Assembly: GCA_013003465.1 (NCBI GenBank)
Contig: JABDIZ010000101.1
Coordinates: 1 to 5,405, forward strand
Source of the DNA: Rhodothermaceae bacterium
GTDB taxonomy: Bacteria > Bacteroidota > Rhodothermia > Rhodothermales > Rubricoccaceae
Length of the DNA stretch: 5,405 bases
Direction: 5' to 3'
The translations under genes were made by a program, and so were the position numbers. The notes below the pieces were generated by a model, which did no database searches, was not told the DNA's origin, and saw only the letters and a list, made by a program, of their open reading frames with translations. Within the stretch, counting starts at the first letter, position 1. Each line of letters begins with the position of its first letter. This document shows, in pieces, positions 1 to 5,405 of the stretch.

Positions 1-108
1 CACGTGCACCGTGCAGCCGTCGGACAGCAAAGCGTCGGAGACGTGGGAGCCAATGAACCCGGCGCCACCGGTAACGAGGACTTTCTTTCCAGCGAAGGGA
101 TGAGCCAT
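1..108 (-). CDS. NAD-dependent epimerase/dehydratase (extended SDR), N-terminal 36 codons only
   Basis: This is the start of a nucleotide-sugar epimerase/dehydratase of the extended short-chain dehydrogenase family; the rest lies beyond position 1. The 36 visible codons begin MAHPFAGKKVLVTGGAGFIG. That shows the first beta strand (KKVLVT, residues 8-13) and the glycine-rich NAD(P)-binding loop TGGAGFIG (13-20, glycines 14, 17 and 20), followed by the SHVSDALL helix. This loop is typical of UDP-glucose 4-epimerase, dTDP-glucose 4,6-dehydratase and UDP-glucuronate decarboxylase. The catalytic YxxxK and the substrate-binding half are not in the window, so the reaction cannot be named. The ATG at 106-108 was chosen because it sits a normal distance before the Rossmann strand; no Shine-Dalgarno is visible. 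It lies 20 bp after the M16 peptidase stop, so co-transcription is likely. The family is confident; the specific activity is unknown. Confidence 0.9.
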   Translation of the reverse strand, partial: MAHPFAGKKVLVTGGAGFIGSHVSDALLSDGCTVHV

Positions 109-128
109 CAGAGTGGGGAGCGAATCAG

Positions 129-1379
129 TTAGTTGGACGGCACAAACGCGATGCTCGACAGCCGCGCGGGCTCGAACAACTCGGCCGCCACGGTGCGCAT
201 GTCTTCCGACGTAACCGCTTCTATTTCTGCAATTACCTCGTCCAACGTAAAGTATCGCTCGAAAGTTAACTCAACGCGTCCCAGGCGCATCATGCGGTTG
301 CTCATACTTTCGAGGCCGAGCATCAGCGAGCCTTTGAGTTGCTGTTTGGCGCGGTCCAACATCCGCGCGCTCACCGGCGTCTCGGCCAGCTTCGTCAACT
401 CGCGCCCGATCAGCTTCCGCGCCCGATCTACCTTCCCGGAATCGGTGCCGATGTAGACGCCGAGGTCGCCCGTGTCGGCCATCATGTTGGCGAAGGAGTA
501 GATCGAGTAGCAGTAGCCGTACTTCTCGCGGATGTTTTGGTTGAGCCTACTCGACATGCCACCGCCGAGGATCGTGTTGAGCACCGAGACGACCGTCCGG
601 CGGGGATCGCTCGAGCCGTACGCCCGCGTGCCGACAACGAGGTGCGCCTGCTGCCCCGATTGGTTCAGCACCTGATCCGTCGGCGTATAGCCGTTCGCTG
701 GCATCCGGTTGAGCGGGCGCGGGTCGCGCTCGAAGCCATCGAGAAGCCGCTCCACCTTTCGCACGACCGCCTCGTGCCGCACATTGCCTGCCACCGAAAC
801 GACCAGTCGGTTGGGCACGAAATGCCGCCCGAGGTATGACTGGAGATCGGTCTGCTCGAACGAGCGGACGGTGTCGGGCGTGCCCAGGACCGGGCGGCCG
901 AGCGCATGCTCGGGGTACAGCATCGACTCGTAGTGGTCGAAGATGTGGTCCTCCGGCGCGTCCTCGTACATCTTGATCTCCTCGACGATCACGTCCTTCT
1001 CCTTCTCGATCTCGCGGGGCGGGAGCGTCGGGTGGAGGACGAGGTCGAGGACCGTGTCGAGGGCGCGGCCGAGGTGCTCGTCGAGGCTGCGGGCGTAGAA
1101 GCACGTGTGCTCCTTCGCCGTGAAGGCATTCAGGTAGCCGCCCACCGACTCCATCCGCTGGTTGATTTGGTAGCCGCGCCGCCGCGAGGTCCCCTTGAAC
1201 ACCATGTGCTCGATGAAGTGCGTGATGCCGTTCTCCGGCGGCGCCTCATCGCGGCTCCCCGCGTGCACCCATACCCCGACGGCGACCGAGCGCACGGACG
1301 GGATCTGCTCGGTGACGACGCGGACCCCGTTGGGCAGTTCGGTGCGTGAAAAGGCGGGCAGGACGGCGGAGACGGACAT
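129..1379 (-). CDS. M16 family zinc metallopeptidase (processing-peptidase beta-like)
   Basis: This 416-residue protein is an M16 (pitrilysin/MPP-type) zinc endopeptidase. Members are clamshell proteins that degrade or trim unfolded peptides. The N-terminal domain carries the inverted zinc motif HFIEH (H54, E57, H58: two histidine ligands and the catalytic glutamate). The third ligand is most likely E134 in VEEIKMYED, 76 residues after H58, as in mitochondrial processing peptidase beta. The second M16 domain (about 170-350) has the glycine-rich LGGGMSSRLNQ segment (271-281), followed by R284 and Y291, which match the conserved Arg/Tyr pair of active members. The length is normal for a one-subunit half (two domains, about 420 residues), so a homodimer or a partner encoded elsewhere is expected. 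No signal peptide is visible, so it is probably cytoplasmic. The ATG at 1377-1379 places LPNGVRVV at the usual distance from the N-terminus; no Shine-Dalgarno is seen. The family is certain; the natural substrate is unknown. Confidence 0.96.
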   Translation of the reverse strand: MSVSAVLPAFSRTELPNGVRVVTEQIPSVRSVAVGVWVHAGSRDEAPPENGITHFIEHMVFKGTSRRRGYQINQRMESVGGYLNAFTAKEHTCFYARSLDEHLGRALDTVLDLVLHPTLPPREIEKEKDVIVEEIKMYEDAPEDHIFDHYESMLYPEHALGRPVLGTPDTVRSFEQTDLQSYLGRHFVPNRLVVSVAGNVRHEAVVRKVERLLDGFERDPRPLNRMPANGYTPTDQVLNQSGQQAHLVVGTRAYGSSDPRRTVVSVLNTILGGGMSSRLNQNIREKYGYCYSIYSFANMMADTGDLGVYIGTDSGKVDRARKLIGRELTKLAETPVSARMLDRAKQQLKGSLMLGLESMSNRMMRLGRVELTFERYFTLDEVIAEIEAVTSEDMRTVAAELFEPARLSSIAFVPSN

Positions 1380-1393
1380 GGAATGCAGAACGG

Positions 1394-1417
1394 GAGGGCG
1401 CAGAAGATACGCGCCTC
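1394..1417 (-). other. Weak imperfect hairpin in the TPR-M16 intergenic gap
   Basis: In the 68-bp gap between the TPR gene stop and the M16 ATG, the minus strand can form a stem of GAGGCGC with GCGCCCTC. That gives seven pairs with one bulged C and a 9-nt loop. It is not followed by a T-run, so it is a poor intrinsic terminator, and it may be chance in GC-rich DNA. I see no convincing promoter or operator elsewhere in this gap. Confidence 0.2.
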
Positions 1418-1447
1418 GGTTGCCACCGTTCGTCCCTTCGGCAAGGC

Positions 1448-3031
1448 TTAACGCGCGACTTGCACGGCTCCGATGTCGTCCCGGATCGGTTGATCTGCTG
1501 CATGAAGCAAGGCTCGAAGTTCTGAGCGGGCGTACCGGGCCGTTTCGTCATCACCAACAGCCTCGGCCGCCTGAGCCAGTCCGTGCAACGACCGCATCCG
1601 TCGGGGTGCACGGGCCAGTGCCTTCTCGAATTCTATTATCGCCTCGTTTGCCCGCCCGAGGTCGAGCAGCGCCTCGCCCAGCAACTCATGCGTTGGCTTG
1701 ACCGGGTTAGGCGGGCCGAAGTCGAGCGGCATCGCGTCTTCAACGGCCGTGGCCTCTTCGAGCCGAGCGAGGCCTTCGTCCGTCTCGCCCGAATCGAGCA
1801 GAAGAAGGCCTTCGAGTTGAAGGGCTGAGGCCTGAAGCGCGGGCTCCCCCCGTTCCAGCGAATCGAGGTCGGCCTGAATTGCTTCAAACGCGAATTCCGC
1901 CTGATCGCGGTCGCCCCGGCGCAGGGCAGCGAACCCATGTACGAAGGCCTCGCGAATGCGGAGAGCGGGCCAGGCCTCCTCCATCTGGAGAGTACGTATG
2001 GCGGCTTCGCCATCCCAGTCCTCGGTCTCGACGACCACGCTGGCACGTGCCGACACAAGTCCATAGAGCGCTCGGCGTGTGGAGCTCGCGTCGTAGAGCG
2101 ACTGTGCAAGATCGAGGAGCCGCTGCGCTTCATCGAACCGGCCTCGCTGGAGTTCGGCGTAGACCCGCCACTGGAGCGCATGCCACCCGTGCCCGCCAAC
2201 GGGCTCGCCATTGCGCTCGTCGCGCGCCTGGGCCGCGTCGAACGAGCGGACGTTCATCGCCGCCGCTTCATCCCACAGCCCAAGAGCGACGTAGATGTGG
2301 CTCGGCATGTGGAGCGCGTGCGAGGCGCTCGGCGCAATCTCAGCGTAGACACGCGCCGGACGGAGGCCAAGCGGCGCGTGGACCGGGTCGTCGTAGGCGT
2401 GGATCAGGTAGTGCGCCGCACCGGGATGGCGGGGATTGCGGTCGAACACCTCTTCGGCTACGGCGGCGGCGCGCATGTAGGTCGAGAAATCGCGGCCCTC
2501 GTGGGCGGTGCCGAGGATGGCGAGCGCATGGAAGGCCGAGGCGTCGAGGTCGTCCGGGTAGGCCGTAGCCAGTTCGCCCATCGCCACGGCGAAGGCGTCG
2601 TCACGATCTTCCTTGTCGCCTTCGCCGTAGAGCACGTCGAGAGTGCCGAGGTAGGCCTGCTCGCGCTCGGTGAGCCCCTCGGACACTACGCCGTTGAGCG
2701 CAGCGAGTGCAGCCTCGCGGTCCTGCTCCTGCCAAATGGGGTGGTTGTGCGTCAGCGCCTCGCCCCAGGCCGCCATCGCGAAGTCGGGGTCTGTCGCGCG
2801 CGCCTCCTGAAAAGCCGCACGGGCGTCGGCGTACTCGAAGCTGTGGAGCAGCAGCAGGCCGCGCAGGAACGGCTCTTGGGCCTCAGGGGAGCCGGAATTG
2901 GGGAAGGTCGTCTCACCGAGCGACTGCGCGTGCAGCGGCAGAGCGATGACTAGAATGAGTGCAAGAACTGAGGGGCGGCGCATGAGCTTGGCGGTTGATC
3001 TGGATCCAATGTAGGCGCTCCTTACGAACAA
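1448..3031 (-). CDS. Exported tetratricopeptide-repeat protein
   Basis: This is an exported TPR-type helical-repeat protein (527 residues from TTG 3031, 511 from ATG 2983). MRRPSVLALILVIALPLHAQ (residues 17-36) is a signal peptide with probable cleavage at LHA|Q, so the mature protein should be periplasmic or secreted. Repeat-like helices are clear at about 52-95 (FEYADARAAFQEARATDPDF), 285-310, 360-390, 400-430 and 448-490 (ALLDLGRANEAIIEFEKALA). Between them lies a histidine-rich core: THNHPIW (94-100), HPGAAHYLIHAYD (202-214), SHALHMPSHI (237-246) and GHGWHALQW (280-288). I recognise this as a widespread but uncharacterised family of TPR proteins; no enzymatic role is established to my knowledge. 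The start at 3031 was chosen because an AGGAGG lies 6 nt upstream. The ATG at 2983 gives a more standard signal peptide but has no ribosome site. It follows the small exported gene by 22 bp, suggesting coupled expression. Confidence 0.9.
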   Translation of the reverse strand: MFVRSAYIGSRSTAKLMRRPSVLALILVIALPLHAQSLGETTFPNSGSPEAQEPFLRGLLLLHSFEYADARAAFQEARATDPDFAMAAWGEALTHNHPIWQEQDREAALAALNGVVSEGLTEREQAYLGTLDVLYGEGDKEDRDDAFAVAMGELATAYPDDLDASAFHALAILGTAHEGRDFSTYMRAAAVAEEVFDRNPRHPGAAHYLIHAYDDPVHAPLGLRPARVYAEIAPSASHALHMPSHIYVALGLWDEAAAMNVRSFDAAQARDERNGEPVGGHGWHALQWRVYAELQRGRFDEAQRLLDLAQSLYDASSTRRALYGLVSARASVVVETEDWDGEAAIRTLQMEEAWPALRIREAFVHGFAALRRGDRDQAEFAFEAIQADLDSLERGEPALQASALQLEGLLLLDSGETDEGLARLEEATAVEDAMPLDFGPPNPVKPTHELLGEALLDLGRANEAIIEFEKALARAPRRMRSLHGLAQAAEAVGDDETARYARSELRALLHAADQPIRDDIGAVQVAR

Positions 3032-3036
3032 GCGAA

Positions 3037-3043
3037 CCCTCCT
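3037..3043 (-). promoter_or_regulatory. Consensus Shine-Dalgarno (AGGAGGG) before a TTG start
   Basis: On the minus strand AGGAGG occupies 3043-3038, with a further G at 3037. It lies just after the TAG stop of the small exported gene and 6 nt before the TTG at 3031-3029. It is the only full-consensus ribosome site I find in the window and is the main argument for starting the TPR gene at TTG rather than at the ATG 48 nt downstream. Its position suits reinitiation by ribosomes finishing the upstream gene. Confidence 0.65.
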
Positions 3044-3053
3044 GTCACGATTC

Positions 3054-3407
3054 CTACTCCATCCGCCTGAACTCGATCACCTTCTCATCGAGGCGCGGCT
3101 CCGGGATCACGAGAGTGCCATCCCGATAGAGCAGGACGATCTCCCGGATGACTGGCTCGGCTGCATCGGTGGGGAGCTCCACGAACATCCGCACGTATTT
3201 CCCCTCGACCTCGTACTGCCCGGTGAATGGGGTCGAGAGGTCCGGGGTTCGAACCCGAAAAGTGGAATCACCCCGCAGTTCGAGCCGACTCACCCCCGTA
3301 TGGTCCTCGCCCTCCCAGATCGAGCCTTCCAGCGTCTGAGCCTGGGCGCCGCCGCTCAGCAGCACGAGCCCAGCACCCCCCACAAGAGCAAGAAACCACG
3401 AGCGCAT
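3054..3407 (-). CDS. Small exported protein of unknown function
   Basis: This 117-residue protein is not one I can name. Residues 1-23 (MRSWFLALVGGAGLVLLSGGAQA) form a clear signal peptide: a short basic start, a hydrophobic core and an AQA|Q cleavage site. The mature part, about 94 residues, looks all-beta. It has IWEGEDH at the start, then alternating strands such as SRLELRGDSTFRVR (40-53), FTGQYEVEGKYVRMFVE (61-77), IREIVLLYRDGTLVIP (87-102) and KVIEFRRM at the end. The W...G...F.V...G.Y...G..V layout resembles small lipocalin-like beta-barrel domains of exported bacterial proteins, but that is a pattern-level guess. There are no cysteines, so it is neither a lipoprotein nor disulfide-bonded. 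The ATG at 3405-3407 gives the signal peptide directly; no Shine-Dalgarno is visible. It ends 22 bp before the TPR gene and is probably co-transcribed with it. Confidence 0.82.
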   Translation of the reverse strand: MRSWFLALVGGAGLVLLSGGAQAQTLEGSIWEGEDHTGVSRLELRGDSTFRVRTPDLSTPFTGQYEVEGKYVRMFVELPTDAAEPVIREIVLLYRDGTLVIPEPRLDEKVIEFRRME

Positions 3408-3427
3408 GCCGCAACCGCAGACTAGGT

Positions 3428-3456
3428 AGAGGAGCGACTCTCTGAGCCGCCCCTCT
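3428..3456 (-). terminator. Strong intergenic hairpin after the acyl-CoA dehydrogenase gene
   Basis: Read as minus-strand RNA, AGAGGGGCGGCU pairs with AGUCGCUCCUCU across a 5-nt CAGAG loop. This is 12 consecutive pairs including two G-U. The stem begins 35 nt after the dehydrogenase TGA and ends 20 nt before the next ATG. The plus-strand version has two A-C mismatches at the G-U positions, so the structure favours minus-strand transcription. No U-run follows (the next bases are ACCUAGUCUG), so it is not a textbook intrinsic terminator. It could be a terminator of another type, an mRNA 3' stabiliser or a leader structure for the small exported gene. Confidence 0.45.
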
Positions 3457-3491
3457 TTCTCATACGATCCGAGCGCATGAAATAGACCACC

Positions 3492-5405
3492 TCAGGCCTT
3501 CGCCGCCTCGGCTTTAGCCGACCTCGAGGCGCCGTCGCCTGCCGGAGCCCCATCGCCGCCGGGCGTATAGGGCTCTTCGTCACCAGGGAACTGCTTGATA
3601 TAGGCTTCCTGCGCCGGATGGCCTTCGCCTGCGGCGACCGGCGAGGCCTCGTGGATGTAGAAGTCCTCGTTCGGCAGCGTGTCGTTGTAGGCGATGGCAG
3701 CGGCCGCGGCGCGCGCCATCGAGTCGTCGCTGTTCTGATTGAGGCGACGGACGTTCTCTTCGATCCACTCGTGCGCGAGGTGCATGAAGTGCAGCCCGGC
3801 CGCCTTGTCACGCTCCCATTCGAGGCCCGACGCGCCCTGCGCCATCATGGTGTCGAGCTTCGAGAGCACGCAGGCCCACGCGAACATATAGATCGCGTTG
3901 TCGGCCAAGCGCGCCTGCATGGCCTGCCGGTTAACGATGGCCGCGTCGAGGCGCTTCGAGGCGAGCTTGAACTCGCGCGTGTGCGTTTGGACGTGGCTCG
4001 CCAGCCGGTCGGCGAACGATTTGAGCGACGGATGTAGCCGCTCGAACGAAGGCTTGCTGACCTTCTTGCCGAGGAAGATTTCCGTGGCGAGCGGCGTGCC
4101 CGCCTTAATCGTGCTCGGCTTGATGGCGCCGGAGACGATGCGCGAGAGGTTCTCGCCGAAGCCCTGCTCCTCGTCCCACTGCACGGTATTGAGCACGCCG
4201 AGCATGTACTCCGCGAGCTGCTTGCCGCCATAGGCGAAGACGAACGACTGCATCACCTCGTTCGAGCCCTCCACGATGCGGTGGATGCGGTTGTCGCGCC
4301 AGACGCGCTCGAACTCGTTCTCGGTCATATAGCCTTCGCCGCCCATAATCTGCATGGCGTCGTCAATGACGTTCCAGCCCTGCTCAGAGCAGAAGACCTT
4401 GCACGCCGCTGTCTCGACCATGATGTCCTTGTCGTGGCGGTCGAGGAAGCCGCAGGTCATGTAGAGCATCGCGTCCATGGCAAAGATGCGAGCGTGCATC
4501 TCGGCGATGCGCTTCTGGACGAGCTCAAAGTCGGCGAGGGGGCGCTGGAACTGGTAGCGCGTGCGCGCCCACTTGGTGGCCTGCGCAGCGGCGCGCTTGG
4601 CCCCGCCGGTCACACCGGCGGAAAGCGTGCAGCGCCCGAAGTTGAGGCACGTCAGCGCCACCTTCAGGCCCTGGCCTTCTTTGTGGAGCAGGTTCTCCTT
4701 CGGCACCTTGACATCCGTGAACTGGATGCGGGCCTGCCAAGTCCCGCGGATGCCCGTCTTGGAGCGGTTCTTCTGGAAGACGTCCACGCCCTCCATGTCC
4801 GGCGTCACGATGAGCGCCGTGACGACCTTCTTCTCCTTGCCCGTCTTCGGGTCGGTGACCATCTGGTTGGCCATGACGGTCATCATGCCGGAAAGCGCGC
4901 CCGAGGTGGACCACTTCTTCTCGCCGTTGAGCACGTAGACCTGCTCGGCCTCGTTCCACTCGCAGCGGGTCTGCTGCCCGGCGGCGTCCGAGCCGACGTT
5001 GGGCTCGGAGAGACAGAACGCCGAGAGGTACTCGCGCGCGACCTTCGGAAGGAACCGGCGCTTCTGGTCCTCGGTGCCGAAGAGCATCAGCGCCTTGCAG
5101 CCGATGGACTGGTGCGCCGAGACCATCACGGCCGTCGAGCCACAGCGGCTGCCAATGGCTTCGAGGACACGGTTGTAGCTCGCCACGCCGAGGCCGAGGC
5201 CGTCGTACTCCTCAGGGATGGTCATGCCCAGCACGCCCATGTCGAGCAGACGCTGAACGACCCACTCGGGGATGTACTGCTCTTGGTCGATCTCGATGGC
5301 CGGGTGCTCGGCGTCGAGGTAGTGGTTGAGCTCAGCGAGGAGTGCGTCGCACTTAGCCGTCTCCTGCGGTGAAACCTGCGGGTAGGGCAGCACGAGGTCC
5401 TCGCG
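3492..5405 (-). CDS. Acyl-CoA dehydrogenase, VLCAD/ACAD9-like (5' end may lie outside the window)
   Basis: This FAD enzyme catalyses the first step of fatty-acid beta-oxidation, alpha,beta-dehydrogenation of acyl-CoA, passing electrons to electron-transfer flavoprotein. Numbering from the GTG at 5393 gives 633 residues. They show the N-terminal helical domain (about 10-120), the beta domain with FCLSEPNVGSD (126-136) and WSTSG (161-165), and the C-terminal helical domain with QIMGGEGYM (348-356). The probable catalytic base is E375 in IVEGSNEV, the position of the VLCAD/MCAD glutamate. Residues about 400-600 form the extra helical region that separates VLCAD/ACAD9 types from 380-residue short and medium enzymes. 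The last 30 residues are a Gly/Pro/Ala-rich tail. One oddity is RYQFQRP (279-285), where most relatives have FG. The frame stays open upstream of GTG 5393 through Arg-Glu-Asp-Leu to the edge, so the true start may lie outside; a GAGG 5 nt before that GTG makes it a possible start. Chain-length preference is not readable. Confidence 0.95.
   Translation of the reverse strand, partial: REDLVLPYPQVSPQETAKCDALLAELNHYLDAEHPAIEIDQEQYIPEWVVQRLLDMGVLGMTIPEEYDGLGLGVASYNRVLEAIGSRCGSTAVMVSAHQSIGCKALMLFGTEDQKRRFLPKVAREYLSAFCLSEPNVGSDAAGQQTRCEWNEAEQVYVLNGEKKWSTSGALSGMMTVMANQMVTDPKTGKEKKVVTALIVTPDMEGVDVFQKNRSKTGIRGTWQARIQFTDVKVPKENLLHKEGQGLKVALTCLNFGRCTLSAGVTGGAKRAAAQATKWARTRYQFQRPLADFELVQKRIAEMHARIFAMDAMLYMTCGFLDRHDKDIMVETAACKVFCSEQGWNVIDDAMQIMGGEGYMTENEFERVWRDNRIHRIVEGSNEVMQSFVFAYGGKQLAEYMLGVLNTVQWDEEQGFGENLSRIVSGAIKPSTIKAGTPLATEIFLGKKVSKPSFERLHPSLKSFADRLASHVQTHTREFKLASKRLDAAIVNRQAMQARLADNAIYMFAWACVLSKLDTMMAQGASGLEWERDKAAGLHFMHLAHEWIEENVRRLNQNSDDSMARAAAAAIAYNDTLPNEDFYIHEASPVAAGEGHPAQEAYIKQFPGDEEPYTPGGDGAPAGDGASRSAKAEAAKA

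Noticed and set aside
547..1104. Minus-strand 185-codon frame inside the M16 peptidase gene
   Set aside because: It is an out-of-frame reading of the peptidase gene, very rich in Arg, Pro and Ala, and the in-frame protein contains the full M16 motif set.
1937..2953. Plus-strand open frame of 338 codons opposite the TPR gene
   Set aside because: It is the antisense shadow of the TPR coding sequence. Its composition is dominated by Arg, Val and Gly, it has no domain, and the minus-strand protein has a signal peptide and repeats.
3240..3262. tRNA T-arm-like sequence (GGGTTCGAACCC) on the minus strand
   Set aside because: The T-arm motif is palindromic and can form a stem, but no matching acceptor stem, anticodon arm or CCA end surrounds it. 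It also lies in frame within the small exported protein, encoding part of a beta strand.
3408..3491. Possible promoter (TATGAG-like -10) upstream of the small exported gene
   Set aside because: The element is weak, has no convincing -35 partner, and no Bacteroidota-type TAnnTTTG is present, so it was not annotated.
4281..5372. Plus-strand open frame of 363 codons opposite the acyl-CoA dehydrogenase
   Set aside because: It lies wholly antisense to a gene with clear catalytic motifs. Its product is rich in Val, Leu, Arg, His and Ala repeats typical of the complement of GC-rich codons, with no recognisable domain.

Overview
The window is GC-rich chromosomal DNA, judged by eye, with five genes. 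All are read from the minus strand and closely packed, and no tRNA, rRNA, mobile element or CRISPR array is visible. The housekeeping content, a bacterial VLCAD/ACAD9-like acyl-CoA dehydrogenase, secreted TPR proteins and mostly weak Shine-Dalgarno sequences would suit a GC-rich Bacteroidota relative (Rhodothermia/Salinibacter-like). That placement is inference only; nothing here fixes the taxon.

In transcription order, from the high-coordinate end: (1) a long acyl-CoA dehydrogenase of the VLCAD/ACAD9 architecture, whose reading frame is still open at the window edge (3492-5405). (2) An 84-bp gap holding a 12-bp-stem hairpin (3428-3456) that pairs perfectly only as minus-strand RNA. (3) A small exported protein of 117 residues (3054-3407). 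(4) After 22 bp containing a consensus Shine-Dalgarno, an exported TPR-repeat protein with conserved-looking histidine motifs (1448-3031). (5) After 68 bp, a zinc-dependent M16 peptidase of the mitochondrial-processing-peptidase type (129-1379). (6) After 20 bp, the first 36 codons of an extended SDR nucleotide-sugar epimerase/dehydratase (1-108, cut by the edge).

The genes do not form one obvious pathway. The acyl-CoA dehydrogenase belongs to fatty-acid beta-oxidation and may be a separate unit, since the hairpin follows it. The two exported proteins are tightly spaced and probably co-expressed. The M16 peptidase and the epimerase are also close enough to be co-transcribed. I see no clear sign of a new defence, mobile or biosynthetic system. 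The most useful observations are the competing start sites of the TPR gene, the intergenic hairpin, the histidine motifs in the TPR protein and the uncharacterised exported pair.
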